Origin: Thermosynechococcaceae cyanobacterium Okahandja
GTDB taxonomy: Bacteria; Cyanobacteriota; Cyanobacteriia; Thermosynechococcales; Thermosynechococcaceae
Length of the DNA: 64,000 nucleotides
Reading direction: 5' to 3'
NCBI GenBank assembly: GCA_041530395.1
Contig: CP136945.1
Location: 2,480,001 to 2,544,000 of the forward strand
The notes below the pieces were generated by a model. The model did no database searches and was not told where the DNA came from. It worked only from the letters and a program-made list of their open reading frames with translations. Position numbers and translations under genes: made by a program. How positions within the stretch are numbered: position 1 is the first letter of the stretch; each line of letters opens with the position of its first letter. Positions 45,669-54,712 of this stretch are shown one piece after another.

Positions 45669-46262
45669 ATGGCCACAACCATGAGTAAAGCAGAATTGTT
45701 GGGGGCGATCGCCGGTCTCAATCGCGGTATTTTAGCCACCCCCCGCGATCGCCGGTTAGTGGCGGCCCTGGCTACCGACCTTGAAGCCCTCAACCCCACC
45801 CCTGATCCTTTGGCGGCAACCGATAAGCTGGCGGGGGACTGGCGGCTCCTCTACACCAGCAGCCAAGCGCTGTTGGCATTGGATCGCTCCCCCGTTGTCA
45901 AGCTGGGGCATATTTACCAGTGCATTCGCCCGCAGCAGCAGCGCATCTATAATATTGCTGAAATCTATGGTTTGCCCCTGCTCGAAGGCATCATTAGTGT
46001 TTTAGCGCGGTTTGAACCCCTGACCCAGCAGCGGCTACAGGTGTATTTTGAGCGCTCGATTGTGGGCTTTCGCCAGTGGCTGAACTACTACTCCCCGTCC
46101 CAGTTTATTCCCCAACTCCAGAGTCAGCGACCCTTGGTGGCGCTGGATGTGCCCCTAAACAGTAATGATCAGCAGGGCTGGCTGGATATTACTTACCTCG
46201 ATGACGACTTACGGATTGCCCGTGGTAACGAGGGGAGCTTATTTATTCTCAGCCGCGTGTAA
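45669..46262 (+). CDS. PAP/fibrillin family protein
   Basis: A 197-residue plastid-lipid-associated (fibrillin) family protein with a lipocalin-like core: GDWRLLYTSS near residue 56, YNIAEIYGLPLL, and the C-terminal WLDITYLDDDLRIARGNEGSLFIL. In cyanobacteria and plastids these proteins associate with thylakoid lipids and photoprotection. The ATG at 45669 has AAGGAG only two bases away; the next ATG (45681) is an alternative start. It is divergent from sqdX. Confidence 0.85.
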   Translation: MATTMSKAELLGAIAGLNRGILATPRDRRLVAALATDLEALNPTPDPLAATDKLAGDWRLLYTSSQALLALDRSPVVKLGHIYQCIRPQQQRIYNIAEIYGLPLLEGIISVLARFEPLTQQRLQVYFERSIVGFRQWLNYYSPSQFIPQLQSQRPLVALDVPLNSNDQQGWLDITYLDDDLRIARGNEGSLFILSRV

Positions 46263-46273
46263 AGGCCACAAGC

Positions 46274-46279
46274 TATAAT
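46274..46279 (+). promoter_or_regulatory. Candidate -10 element for smpB
   Basis: A perfect TATAAT, 29 bases before the smpB ATG and just after the stop of the preceding gene. No consensus -35 hexamer is visible at 16-18 bases. Likely start of transcription near 46286. Confidence 0.5.
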
Positions 46280-46308
46280 GACAGTTCCTGTGTGTGCCGT
46301 TGCCCGCC

Positions 46309-46767
46309 ATGAGCGAGAGCTATAAAGTTATTAGTGATAATCGGAACGCTCGCTTTCAGTACGAGATTCTTGAGACCTATGAGTGCGGCATTGTGCTGCT
46401 CGGCTCGGAAGTCAAGTCGATTCGGGCAGGCAAGGTGAATTTACGGGATGGCTTTGCCCGCATTCGCAACGGTGAAGTGTGGCTTTTTAATGTTCACATT
46501 TCTCCCCACGACAGCACCAACCCATCCTACAACCATGATCCCCTGCGCGATCGCAAACTGCTGCTACACAAGCAGGAAATTCGCAAACTGATTGGTAAAG
46601 TGGAGCAAAAGGGGTTAACCTTGGTGCCCTTGAAGCTATACCTGAAAAATGGTCGGGTCAAGGTTGCCCTTGGCCTAGGCCGCGGTAAAAAGCTGCACGA
46701 CAAGCGCGCCGACTTGAAACAACGCCAAGATAAGCGCGAGATGGAGCGTGCCCTCAAACGTCGCTAG
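46309..46767 (+). CDS. smpB: tmRNA-binding protein SmpB
   Basis: Partners tmRNA in rescue of stalled ribosomes (trans-translation). The 152-residue protein contains the signatures [23 protein letters not shown] and the basic C-terminal tail ([15 protein letters not shown]). The ATG at 46309 ([11 protein letters not shown]) is chosen over an upstream GTG at 46294, because the earlier start would add residues absent from the family and lie closer to the -10 element. No tmRNA gene was recognised in the window. Confidence 0.97.
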   Translation: MSESYKVISDNRNARFQYEILETYECGIVLLGSEVKSIRAGKVNLRDGFARIRNGEVWLFNVHISPHDSTNPSYNHDPLRDRKLLLHKQEIRKLIGKVEQKGLTLVPLKLYLKNGRVKVALGLGRGKKLHDKRADLKQRQDKREMERALKRR

Positions 46768-46792
46768 GCGGGGGGCATGGGTAAGAAACATC

Positions 46793-46821
46793 CTGAAACA
46801 CACTGAAACACACTGTAGAAT
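46793..46821 (+). promoter_or_regulatory. Candidate promoter with tandem 10-base repeat before DUF3318 gene
   Basis: CTGAAA (46793-46798) and TAGAAT (46816-46821) are 17 bases apart, an acceptable sigma70-type pair. The -35 and spacer are made of two copies of CTGAAACACA in tandem followed by CTG, which could bind a regulator. The predicted transcript starts about 18 bases before the ATG at 46846. Confidence 0.45.
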
Positions 46822-46845
46822 AACGGTATATTTTAGGACTGTGCT

Positions 46846-47496
46846 ATGACCTCTGCTGCTTCCTCAGTTGCCCGCTCTGATTTAGCAGAATTACGCCGCC
46901 TCAAGGCGTTGCTACCGCCTGAACTGCAAAGCTGGGTCATGATTGAGCCGGCGAGTGGTGTGAACCCCCCCCTCATTACCTGCGAAGAAATTGGCAAGGA
47001 TGAGGTGGAGATTCAAATTGACCTTGCCCGCTGGGATCAACTGGCCAAGGATCAGCGAAATCTACTGTTTTGGCATGAGGTGGCGCGCATCCAAAATGAC
47101 ACGATTCCCCGCGATGGCTGGGAGATGGCCGCCCTTGCCATTGGTTTAGGGGGCGCGGTGGGGGAACTCTGGGTACAGGATGGCCTGCTCCTGTTACTGG
47201 CTCTTGGGCTGTGTGGCTTTTCCGGCTGGCGGCTGTACCAGCGCAACAACGGTGAAAAGGTGCTTAAGGAAGCCATTGCAGCGGATGAACGGGCGATCGC
47301 CCTTGCTACGCGGTTTGGTTATGAACTCCCCAATGCCTACAAAAGCTTGGGCAGTGCCCTGAAGTTACTGATTGAGCAAAGCCCCAATCGTCGCCAGCGT
47401 AAGCGCTATGAGCTACGGCTACAGGCCCTGAAAAAAAGTGCCGCCAAAGCTAAAGCCCGGATGCAAAACCTGCAAACCGATACCCTCCCCCAGTAA
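46846..47496 (+). CDS. DUF3318 family membrane protein
   Basis: A 216-residue protein typical of the cyanobacterial DUF3318 family: a soluble N-terminal domain (SDLAELRRLKALLPPELQ, LARWDQLAKDQRNLLFWHEVARIQ), one or two hydrophobic segments at about residues 92-128, and a basic helical C-terminus (QSPNRRQRKRYELRLQALKK). The pattern LFWHEVARIQ contains a HE pair but no complete HExxH. Function unknown. AGGA lies about seven bases before the ATG. The next gene starts at the base after its stop, so they form an operon. Confidence 0.8.
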   Translation: MTSAASSVARSDLAELRRLKALLPPELQSWVMIEPASGVNPPLITCEEIGKDEVEIQIDLARWDQLAKDQRNLLFWHEVARIQNDTIPRDGWEMAALAIGLGGAVGELWVQDGLLLLLALGLCGFSGWRLYQRNNGEKVLKEAIAADERAIALATRFGYELPNAYKSLGSALKLLIEQSPNRRQRKRYELRLQALKKSAAKAKARMQNLQTDTLPQ

Positions 47497-47706
47497 ATGG
47501 CTACCCCTCACAAACGCCGCCTACTGGTGCCAGCCATCATTCTAGTGTGGACCATGGCCAGTTTGGGGGTGATGGGGCAATTTGATCTGCATCCAGTGCT
47601 GCGCTACTACGGCTGGACCTTTACGGCTCAGGTTGCCTTTTTAATTTTCTTTTGGCCCACGCTGTGGCGACAGGTCAGCAAGAAACAGCGGGACCGTTCC
47701 CCGTGA
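47497..47706 (+). CDS. Small membrane protein, two transmembrane segments
   Basis: A 69-residue protein that starts directly after the DUF3318 stop (TAAATG) and whose TGA overlaps the GTG of the next gene. Two hydrophobic helices (LLVPAIILVWTMASLGVMG; FTAQVAFLIFFWPTLW) connect through a short loop and end in a basic tail. This tight packing and a strictly open frame support a real gene. I do not recognise a family. Confidence 0.65.
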   Translation: MATPHKRRLLVPAIILVWTMASLGVMGQFDLHPVLRYYGWTFTAQVAFLIFFWPTLWRQVSKKQRDRSP

Positions 47707-48611
47707 AACTCAACGATCATGGCGTAACGGATGGTGAACTGATGCGGTGCTGGTTGCCGCAACCAACGGCAGATGGCTCAGTAACGTTTTTTTCGCCGGA
47801 GTTTGGCGAGTGCTTCCACAGTCGAGCCGGGGCACAGCAGGAAGCCCTCGAAAAGTTTGCGATCGCCACGGCACTGCCCACAAAACGCCACCGTTCCCAT
47901 CTTACCCTCCTAGATATTTGCTATGGCTTGGGCTACAATACCGCCGCTGCCCTAGAGGTCATCTGGCAAACGCCTCCCCATTGCCACGTCACGGTGATAG
48001 GCCTAGAGTTGGATGCTACGGTGCCGCGGGCGGCGATCGCCCACCTACCGCCATGGTCAGACGCAGTGGTGGCGGTTTTGGAGGGCTTGGCGACTCAGCA
48101 GCGCTACCGCAGCCCTACCTGTGAGGCTGAGTTGCGCTTAGGGGATGCCCGCCAGACGATTCAAGACTTGGTGGCCGGGGGGTTTCAGGCGGATGCGATT
48201 TTTCTGGATCCCTTTTCGCCGCAGCGGTGCCCCCACCTGTGGACGGTGGAATTTTTGGGGCAAGTCGCCCAGTGCTTGGCGGCGGATGGGTACTTGGCTA
48301 CTTATTCGCGGGCGGCAGCGGTGCGATCGGCGCTCTTAGCCGCGGGTCTGCACTTGGGCACGCTACCGGTGAGTGCCCCCCAAGCCTCCCATGAGTGGTC
48401 CCAGGGCACCCTTGCCCGCTGGCAGCCCACAGGACTCATTCCCCTGTCGGCCATGGAACAGGAGCACCTGCAAACCCGCGCCGGTATTCCCTACCGCGAT
48501 CCGTTGCTTGCGGATACCCCCGCCCAAATTCAGGCTCGGCGACACCGAGAACAGCAAACCTCTGACCGCGAATCCACCAGCCAGTGGCGGCGGCGCTGGG
48601 GTATTCACTGA
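47703..48611 (+). CDS. MnmC-like SAM-dependent methyltransferase (DUF752 type), stand-alone
   Basis: About 302 residues. It contains a Rossmann core (TLLDICYGLGYNTAAALE, VIGLELD) and the MnmC-type motif DAIFLDPFSPQRCPHLW, which in MnmC lies in the methyltransferase domain that completes mnm5s2U34 in tRNA. The FAD-dependent domain of bifunctional MnmC is absent. The GTG at 47703 overlaps the stop of the preceding gene (GTGA). In plants and some bacteria such single-domain MnmC enzymes exist. The tRNA role is inferred. Confidence 0.8.
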   Translation: MKLNDHGVTDGELMRCWLPQPTADGSVTFFSPEFGECFHSRAGAQQEALEKFAIATALPTKRHRSHLTLLDICYGLGYNTAAALEVIWQTPPHCHVTVIGLELDATVPRAAIAHLPPWSDAVVAVLEGLATQQRYRSPTCEAELRLGDARQTIQDLVAGGFQADAIFLDPFSPQRCPHLWTVEFLGQVAQCLAADGYLATYSRAAAVRSALLAAGLHLGTLPVSAPQASHEWSQGTLARWQPTGLIPLSAMEQEHLQTRAGIPYRDPLLADTPAQIQARRHREQQTSDRESTSQWRRRWGIH

Positions 48612-49357
48612 GGCAGGGACGGCGGCGAGCGATAGGCGGTTTTGAGGCTCCAGGCGAGGATAGCTACCGTTAAAACCGAGATCAGCGCCCCCCACAACCA
48701 ATAGGGCAAAAAGAGATACTTTTGCAGCAGACCCGTGTCGGAGAGGTGCCCCCCCGGAATCGCGTACGTGAATAGGTAGCCCACCTGATGGAACGTGCTG
48801 ATGCAGGCTTGCACCCCTAAAAACTGAATGCTAAAGTCCTTCAGCCAGCGGCTACCGCGGTAGGCAATCAGTAAAATGCCGATCCCAATCAGGGGCATAA
48901 AGACAATGCCAAAGAGGGAGCGCACCCACAACAGGGTGGAGACTAGGATGATGATGCCTAAGGCCTGAAGGCACAGCGTCGTGGCACGGGCAGAGCGGGA
49001 CGACAAAATCAGAAGACTGCCAGCCACTGCCGGTCCTAGGGGGCCACCCATGGCCACTAACCCATGGCCAAGCCGCCCCAGTAAGACTTCACCGCCGTAG
49101 CGGGCAAACCCTGAGCCATTGGGGAAAATGACTAATTCCCGAAAATAGCCCCCCAACAGAATTGCCGTGAGGCCATGGCCCATCTCGTGAAACCAAGTGG
49201 CTAAAATCGTAAAGGGATAGAGCAGGTAATTGCCAAAGGGAATCTGCCACAGGATCACCGTTGCTGCCGCTGCGCTGCTAAGCCAGAGGATACTGCGCGG
49301 TGCCTCGGGGGAGGAGGGCACCCCTAGCTCGGGGCGATCGGGACGGAACTGAGCCAT
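48605..49357 (-). CDS. M50-family membrane metallopeptidase-like protein
   Basis: A 250-residue membrane protein with five or six hydrophobic segments. The zinc motif HEMGH is in WFHEMGHGLTAILLGG within the second segment, as in site-2-protease-type M50 peptidases; a second conserved region is GGPLGPAVAG. It lacks a PDZ domain. It may be a protease acting within the membrane or a related inactive homologue. Its stop overlaps the convergent MnmC-like gene by seven bases, and infC lies just upstream (15 bases). Confidence 0.8.
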   Translation of the reverse strand: MAQFRPDRPELGVPSSPEAPRSILWLSSAAAATVILWQIPFGNYLLYPFTILATWFHEMGHGLTAILLGGYFRELVIFPNGSGFARYGGEVLLGRLGHGLVAMGGPLGPAVAGSLLILSSRSARATTLCLQALGIIILVSTLLWVRSLFGIVFMPLIGIGILLIAYRGSRWLKDFSIQFLGVQACISTFHQVGYLFTYAIPGGHLSDTGLLQKYLFLPYWLWGALISVLTVAILAWSLKTAYRSPPSLPQ

Positions 49358-49372
49358 CGTCCTAGGGGAGGG

Positions 49373-49903
49373 TTAACGTTTGGGAGCCAAAAACATAATC
49401 ATATTGCGGCCTTCCTGCTTGGGGGCTTGCTGCACCTCGGCTACCGCCTGTAAATCGTTGGCCATGCGCTTGAGCAATTCTTCCGCCAGATGGGAGTGCT
49501 GAATCTCGCGACCGCGAAAGGTGACCGTTGCTTTGACTTTATCACCCGCTTTCAGGAAACGCTCGGCGCGATTAATGCAAACATTATAGTCGTGTTCTTC
49601 AATTTTGTAGCGCATTTTCACCTCTTTTACGTCTGAGGTGTGCTGCTTTTTGCGCGCTTCGCGGGCTTTCTTTTCCTGCTCGAAGCGAAACTTGCCGTAG
49701 TCGATGATTTTACACACTGGTGGGTCAGCTTTATCACTGACAAGCACCAGATCCAATTCCTTTTCGCGGGCGATCGCCATGGCCTCTTGGGATGTCATGA
49801 TGCCCAACTGAGAACCATCACTATCAACAACGCGCACCCGTGGAAAACGGATGCGTTCATTAATCATGGGTTGATCTTGCTGTGTTTTTTTGGTGAGAGC
49901 CAC
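49373..49903 (-). CDS. infC: Translation initiation factor IF-3
   Basis: Binds the 30S subunit and checks start codon and initiator tRNA. The signature [21 protein letters not shown], the basic central helix ([16 protein letters not shown]) and the C-terminal domain ([18 protein letters not shown]) are all present. GTG at 49903, with AGG five bases before, gives 176 residues, the family norm; the frame extends to a TTG at 49936 that is less likely. The 5' region holds an 11-base palindrome and, further upstream, the terminator of the acyltransferase gene. Confidence 0.96.
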   Translation of the reverse strand: MALTKKTQQDQPMINERIRFPRVRVVDSDGSQLGIMTSQEAMAIAREKELDLVLVSDKADPPVCKIIDYGKFRFEQEKKAREARKKQHTSDVKEVKMRYKIEEHDYNVCINRAERFLKAGDKVKATVTFRGREIQHSHLAEELLKRMANDLQAVAEVQQAPKQEGRNMIMFLAPKR

Positions 49904-49914
49904 TGGTACCTGGG

Positions 49915-49925
49915 TTGTAATACAA
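49915..49925 (-). promoter_or_regulatory. Palindrome TTGTATTACAA before infC
   Basis: On the minus strand the sequence GTTGTATTACAA ends 11 bases before the infC GTG. The same 12 bases occur in the same orientation upstream of typA (62648-62659). It could be an operator or a 5'-UTR element. Confidence 0.35.
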
Positions 49926-49940
49926 CAATTGAGCAAATAT

Positions 49941-49989
49941 AAAAGAGCAGCCCATTGCCCCTATAACGGGTCACAACGCTCCGCTGCTC
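49941..49989 (-). terminator. Intrinsic terminator of the acyltransferase gene, or infC leader attenuator
   Basis: On the minus strand GAGCAGC (49989-49983) pairs with GCTGCTC (49951-49945), which is followed by TTTTATATTT. The loop of 31 bases can fold further. It begins about 36 bases after the stop of the acyltransferase gene at 50026 and lies between that gene and infC. A terminator is the simplest reading; an attenuator for infC is also possible. Confidence 0.55.
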
Positions 49990-50025
49990 CCTGCTATCCA
50001 TCTTAGCCGACGAATGGCAGAACCC

Positions 50026-51399
50026 TCAGCCAAGGGTGGGCACAATCAAGGCTTCAAACTGGGAGCGAATGGCCGCCGTGACCTCCTTAACCGCTTGCCG
50101 CGCCCCTTGGCGATCGCGCTGGTAAAGGGGCCAATACTGGGTTAATTCAATGGGTTCCCCCACACTTAAGCGCACCCGCCGCGGCCCCACTAAGCCATTC
50201 ACCTGAGACTGTTTGCCTTCGAGCCAATCAAAGGTGCGCCAGAGGATCAGCACCACTTCGGCAAAGCGATCAATACTGGGTTGCTCCCGCACATAGCTGC
50301 CGGTGACCGACGTAAACCGCTCCGCTAGGCGCATATGGCGCAGGCGCACATGGGCCTCTTCCGCCAGCCAGTCCGCTAAGCAGCGTTCCACCGACGAGAG
50401 TTGCTCCAGATCGCCCCGAAACATGCGCTCCCAAGCGGCAATTTCAATGCGGCGACAGCGATCCACAAAGTCCTCGCTGGGCTTGAGGCCAAAGTAGTCT
50501 TCGGCCACTACCAGGACACTGTGGAGCAACCGCTGTAGGCGTGCCGCCAACTCGGCATTAGCCGTTTCAAAGCTGGGCAAGGGGGGAAACTGCTGCCGAT
50601 AGGACTTGGCATAAAAGGCTTCTAGGCGATCCAACAGGTGCATCGCCAAGTTAAACAGGCGACGGTACAGCCCCTCTGGATCTGCACCCGTGGTAGCCGT
50701 GCCACAGCCTAGTCGCTGCTCAAGCTGATCGAGGAGATGGGCAATTCGTGCCCAAGATGGCTTTGCAAGGGTGTACTGAATGCCAATGGGCAGAATGACC
50801 ACCGGTAGCGATCGCCCCGCCTTCGCCAAATCCTCTAAGCACCAGAACCCCAGTTGTGCCACCCCCGGCTCTAGGGGAGCCACCCGCTCATTGTGTTCAT
50901 TGGTCGCACCTTCCGGTGCCGCGGCCAAGGGAAACTGCCCCTCCAGTAATAGCTGCCGCGCCGCCCGCAGCCCTTGGGTATCCAGCTTACCGCGGATAAT
51001 CGAACTCCCCCCCAAGCGAGAAAAGAGCCAGCCCACCGCCTCCCCCGCCCACAGGGGAATGCCGCGATCGTAAAGAAAATAGCCATTTGTAGGAGGCTTG
51101 AGGCGAATCCCCCGTTGTTTCGCCGCCCGGGGTAACAGGTGCCACATCAGGTAGCCCATCACCAGCGGATCATCGGTACTCGGATGGCGAAAGGCCAGCA
51201 GTAAGCGCAACTGCCCCGCCTGAAACTGTGCATAGGCGTGGGCAAGGGTCTCAACGTTCACCCCTTTGAGCGTGGTAAAGCCGAGGCCGTAACGCAAGTA
51301 CAGGGGTAAAATCCGTGAGAACCCCCACCACACCGGATAGCTAAACCGCTGCGGCAAAAAGTGCAACGGTGGACGAGCAGCAGTGACAGCACTAGACAT
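50026..51399 (-). CDS. PlsC-type glycerolipid acyltransferase-like protein
   Basis: A 457-residue protein with the acyltransferase H-x4-D motif (FRHPSTDDP) and a downstream APEGATNEHN motif (EG site). This is the PlsC/GPAT family pattern, which adds acyl chains to glycerol-3-phosphate or lysophosphatidate at the membrane. It is longer than a typical PlsC, with a C-terminal region of about 200 residues of helical character and unknown role. GAGGAG lies seven bases before the ATG. It is downstream of hslO and has a terminator. Confidence 0.8.
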   Translation of the reverse strand: MSSAVTAARPPLHFLPQRFSYPVWWGFSRILPLYLRYGLGFTTLKGVNVETLAHAYAQFQAGQLRLLLAFRHPSTDDPLVMGYLMWHLLPRAAKQRGIRLKPPTNGYFLYDRGIPLWAGEAVGWLFSRLGGSSIIRGKLDTQGLRAARQLLLEGQFPLAAAPEGATNEHNERVAPLEPGVAQLGFWCLEDLAKAGRSLPVVILPIGIQYTLAKPSWARIAHLLDQLEQRLGCGTATTGADPEGLYRRLFNLAMHLLDRLEAFYAKSYRQQFPPLPSFETANAELAARLQRLLHSVLVVAEDYFGLKPSEDFVDRCRRIEIAAWERMFRGDLEQLSSVERCLADWLAEEAHVRLRHMRLAERFTSVTGSYVREQPSIDRFAEVVLILWRTFDWLEGKQSQVNGLVGPRRVRLSVGEPIELTQYWPLYQRDRQGARQAVKEVTAAIRSQFEALIVPTLG

Positions 51400-51422
51400 G
51401 GGGCAGACTCCTCAGCGTGAGG

Positions 51423-52322
51423 TTAAACCGAGGGGGTGGCCAACTCGGCAATTAATTGCTCTAGCATAGGCTGATCTGCCCAATAAACGGCATTACAAAA
51501 TTGACAGGTGGCTTCCGCCTTTGCCTCTGTGGCCAGAATATCCTTGAGCTCCGCTTCCCCCAAAAGCTTCAGTGCCCCCAACATGCGCTCGTGAGAGCAG
51601 CCGCAGTGAAAGCGTACCAGTTGCCGCTGGGGCAGGATTTGCAGGTCCATATCCCCTAGCAACTCCTGAAAAATATCCGGCAGGGTGCGACCGGCTTGTA
51701 ACAGGGGCGTAAACCCCTGCAAATTGGCCACCCGCTCCTCAAGGGTGGCAATCAGATGCTCATCATTGGCCGCCTTGGGTAAGACTTGCAGCATCAGGCC
51801 ACCGGCGGCGGTTACGCCGTCTTCCCCCACAAAGACCCCCAGCATCAGCGCCGAGGGGGTTTGCTCGGAGGTGGCTAAGTAGTAGGTCACATCCTCGGCA
51901 ATTTCGCCAGAAACCAGTTCCACGGTGCTGGCGTAGGGATAGCCGTAGCCCAAGTCGTGAATGACGTAGAGATAGCCTTGCGCTCCGACAGCCGCCCCCA
52001 CATCTAATTTCCCCTTGGCATTGGGGGGCAGTTCTACGGTTGGCCGCTGCACATAGCCCCGCACGGTACCATCGGCCCCCGCATCGGCAAAGATAACCCC
52101 CAACGGCCCATTCCCTTTAATCCGCAGATTAACGCGGGCTTGGGGCTGCTTAAAACTCGCCGCTAAAATGAGTCCGGCTGCCATGGTACGACCGAGGGCA
52201 GCGGTGGCCACGTAGGAGAGTTGATGGCGCTGCCGTGCCTCGTTGGTCAGTTGGGTGGTGATGACCCCCACGGCGCGAATGCCCTCGGCTGCGGCTGTTG
52301 CCCGTAACAAAAAATCCGCCAT
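51423..52322 (-). CDS. hslO: Redox-regulated chaperonin Hsp33
   Basis: Holdase chaperone activated by oxidation and heat. The 299-residue protein has the four C-terminal zinc cysteines in the C-x-C...C-x2-C arrangement (CGCSHER then CQFC), and an N-terminal Hsp33 start (MADFLLRATAAAEGIRAVG). The ATG at 52322 is chosen over an in-frame upstream start because it matches the family N-terminus and has AGGGA just upstream. It precedes the acyltransferase gene with a 23-base gap. Confidence 0.96.
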   Translation of the reverse strand: MADFLLRATAAAEGIRAVGVITTQLTNEARQRHQLSYVATAALGRTMAAGLILAASFKQPQARVNLRIKGNGPLGVIFADAGADGTVRGYVQRPTVELPPNAKGKLDVGAAVGAQGYLYVIHDLGYGYPYASTVELVSGEIAEDVTYYLATSEQTPSALMLGVFVGEDGVTAAGGLMLQVLPKAANDEHLIATLEERVANLQGFTPLLQAGRTLPDIFQELLGDMDLQILPQRQLVRFHCGCSHERMLGALKLLGEAELKDILATEAKAEATCQFCNAVYWADQPMLEQLIAELATPSV

Positions 52323-52385
52323 AGATCCCTGCAATGTTTCGTTACATTTAGCATAACGGCCTGCCGGAGTTCTGCTCAAATTCGG

Positions 52386-53873
52386 CTAGGGCTGGGCCGC
52401 GGGGGCTAACACGGCCTTAACCCAAGCTTGCATCTGGCTGAGGATGGCCTGTACTTCGGGGGGGGAGGGGGCTTGACAGTACAGTCGCAGCAGGGGTTCG
52501 GTGCCGCTAAAGCGCACCAGTAGCCAGCCACCGGTCTCAAGCTGAAATTTATAACCATCGATGGTGGTACAGCCCACGACGGCGCTGTTGCCAACCTGTG
52601 GTGGGGGCTGGGTTGCCAGCAGGTGTTCGAGGTGCTGACGCTGCTGCTGATCCTGTAGAACCACATCAATGCGATCGTAGGCGCTATAAAACCCGGTCTG
52701 GTGTTGCAGGTCTTGGTAATAGGCGGTGATGCTGCGGCCAGAGGTGACCATTGCTTCTAAAACGTACAGGGCGGAAAGGAGGGCATCCCGCTCGGGGATG
52801 TGGTGGCCATAGCCAATGCCGCCGGATTCTTCGCCCCCCAAGAGGATTGGCTCGCCCGCCCTCATGCGATCGCCAATGTACTTAAAGCCAATGGGGGTTT
52901 CAATGACGGCAAGGCCGTGCCGCGCGGCAACGTGGGTAATTAGATCAGAGCTACTAATGGATTTAATGACGGCACCGCGATGGGGGCTGTGCTGGGCGAG
53001 GTGATCAATCAAGATGGGGATGATCTCTTGGGCGGTATAAAGTTGGCCGTCGCCATCGAGCACCGCAAGGCGATCGGCATCGCCATCAAAGACACAACAG
53101 ACGGTGGGCGCTGTTTTAGGCTGTTGCTTTAGGTATGCCTGCGTCTGCTGTAAGTACCGGCCAATGGGTTCGGGGGCACCGCCACCAAACAAGGGGTCGC
53201 GATCGCTACGGAATTCGGGTATCGCCACCCCCAGTAGCCGCGCCAACCCTCCTGCGGCGACCCCGTGCATCACATCCGCATAGACGTGCAGTTGCCCAGT
53301 GGCAATCGCTTCGCGAATGGGGGCGCAGTTCACCTGTTGTTGGAGGGCAGCACAATAGCTCGGCCATGGGTCAAAGTACTGCTGCGATCCCCGACCGAGG
53401 GGGGGTGGCTCCCCACTAGCAAGCTGGGCTTCAATGGCTTGGGTGACGGCGGGGGGCACTGAACCGGCAAAGGCTCCCTTCACCTTCAACCCGCTATAGA
53501 TGCCCGGGTTGTGGCTGGCCGTGATCACCAGAGCACCGATTGCCTGCGTTGCTTTGACGGCCCAACTAAAGGCGGGGGTGGGTGCAGGCACCTGCGAGAG
53601 CCACACCTCATACCCAGCACTCACCAAGAGATCGGCCACCGCAGCAGCAAAATGCTCTGCCATAAAGCGGCGATCGTACCCCACCACAATGGGTGCAGAA
53701 CCGGTCTGGCCATAGGTGCGGTGCAACACCCAAGCGGCTGCGATCGCCGCCCGTTGGAGTCGCGCAAACGTAAATTCAGCACCAATAATGCCACGCCAGC
53801 CATCGGTGCCAAAGCGAATGGGGCTGTCTTCGGCCACCCGCAGGTGGGCCAAGGGTAACACGTCAGAGGCCAT
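52386..53873 (-). CDS. Phosphoglucomutase/phosphomannomutase family protein
   Basis: Interconverts sugar-1- and sugar-6-phosphates via a phosphoserine. The family motifs are in order: FGTDGWRG at the N-terminus, TASHNP (active-site serine), DGDADR (metal loop), GGEESGG (sugar loop) and RFSGTEP (phosphate loop). The 495-residue length fits. Whether it acts on glucose, mannose or glucosamine phosphates is not fixed by sequence. No strong Shine-Dalgarno sequence precedes the ATG at 53873. It is divergent from sodB. Confidence 0.9.
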   Translation of the reverse strand: MASDVLPLAHLRVAEDSPIRFGTDGWRGIIGAEFTFARLQRAAIAAAWVLHRTYGQTGSAPIVVGYDRRFMAEHFAAAVADLLVSAGYEVWLSQVPAPTPAFSWAVKATQAIGALVITASHNPGIYSGLKVKGAFAGSVPPAVTQAIEAQLASGEPPPLGRGSQQYFDPWPSYCAALQQQVNCAPIREAIATGQLHVYADVMHGVAAGGLARLLGVAIPEFRSDRDPLFGGGAPEPIGRYLQQTQAYLKQQPKTAPTVCCVFDGDADRLAVLDGDGQLYTAQEIIPILIDHLAQHSPHRGAVIKSISSSDLITHVAARHGLAVIETPIGFKYIGDRMRAGEPILLGGEESGGIGYGHHIPERDALLSALYVLEAMVTSGRSITAYYQDLQHQTGFYSAYDRIDVVLQDQQQRQHLEHLLATQPPPQVGNSAVVGCTTIDGYKFQLETGGWLLVRFSGTEPLLRLYCQAPSPPEVQAILSQMQAWVKAVLAPAAQP

Positions 53874-53952
53874 TGGGGGTAACCACCAAACTCCTGAAAC
53901 AATACCACGCCAGATTCTTCAGCGGGCATGGCCGCCTTCGGGTAGGCGCTAA

Positions 53953-53975
53953 TGGTATAATTATTGCGAATTATT
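53953..53975 (+). promoter_or_regulatory. Extended -10 promoter with AT-rich repeat for sodB
   Basis: TGGTATAAT (53953-53961) is an extended -10 element with no -35 needed. It overlaps a direct repeat AATTATT-GCG-AATTATT (53959-53975). The AT-rich repeat overlapping the start of transcription resembles an iron-regulator (Fur-type) site, but this is only a resemblance. The leader to the sodB ATG would be about 100 bases. Confidence 0.45.
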
Positions 53976-54066
53976 AACGAGGCGATTAGTGCTCCATCCC
54001 AGTGCTAGTCCTAAGCGTTTACCTTAGTCGCCTAACCCTCACCCGTTTAGAGAGGTACTGAACACT

Positions 54067-54669
54067 ATGGCATTTGTACAAGACCCCCTACCGTTTGATC
54101 CCGGTGCCCTTGAACCCTACGGCATGTCTGCCAAAACCTTTGAGTTCCACTATGGTAAGCACCACAAAGCCTACGTTGATAACTTGAACAAGCTGACCCA
54201 AGACACCGAGTTAGCCGATAAATCCCTCGAGGATGTCATTCGCTTGAGCTATGGCGATGCTGCCAAAGTGGGCATTTTCAATAATGCGGCGCAAGTGTGG
54301 AACCACACCTTCTTTTGGAATAGCCTCAAGCCCGGCGGCGGTGGCAGCCCGACCGGGGATGTGGCGGCTCGGATTAACAGCGCCTTTGGCAGCTTTGACG
54401 AGTTTAAGAGCCAGTTCAAAACCGCTGCTGCCACCCAGTTTGGCAGTGGCTGGGCGTGGCTGGTTCTAGAGGCAGGAACCCTCAAGGTCACCAAAACCCC
54501 CAATGCCGAAAACCCCTTGGTGCACGGTCAGGTGCCTCTGCTGACCCTCGATGTGTGGGAGCACGCCTACTACCTCGATTTCCAAAATCGCCGTCCCGAC
54601 TTCATTGATAATTTCCTGAATCAACTGGTGAATTGGGACTTTGTGGCCAAAAACCTTGCTGCGGCTTAA
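54067..54669 (+). CDS. sodB: Iron superoxide dismutase
   Basis: Converts superoxide to oxygen and hydrogen peroxide. The 200-residue protein shows the Fe-SOD pattern: [36 protein letters not shown] and the metal ligands in [11 protein letters not shown]. The residue pattern AAQVWNH supports Fe rather than Mn. It has no signal peptide, so it is cytoplasmic. It has its own extended -10 promoter and is followed by a strong intrinsic terminator. Confidence 0.95.
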   Translation: MAFVQDPLPFDPGALEPYGMSAKTFEFHYGKHHKAYVDNLNKLTQDTELADKSLEDVIRLSYGDAAKVGIFNNAAQVWNHTFFWNSLKPGGGGSPTGDVAARINSAFGSFDEFKSQFKTAAATQFGSGWAWLVLEAGTLKVTKTPNAENPLVHGQVPLLTLDVWEHAYYLDFQNRRPDFIDNFLNQLVNWDFVAKNLAAA

Positions 54670-54712
54670 GCGCTAGCGGGCAATTTTTGCCGATTTTGGC
54701 CGATATTATCTT

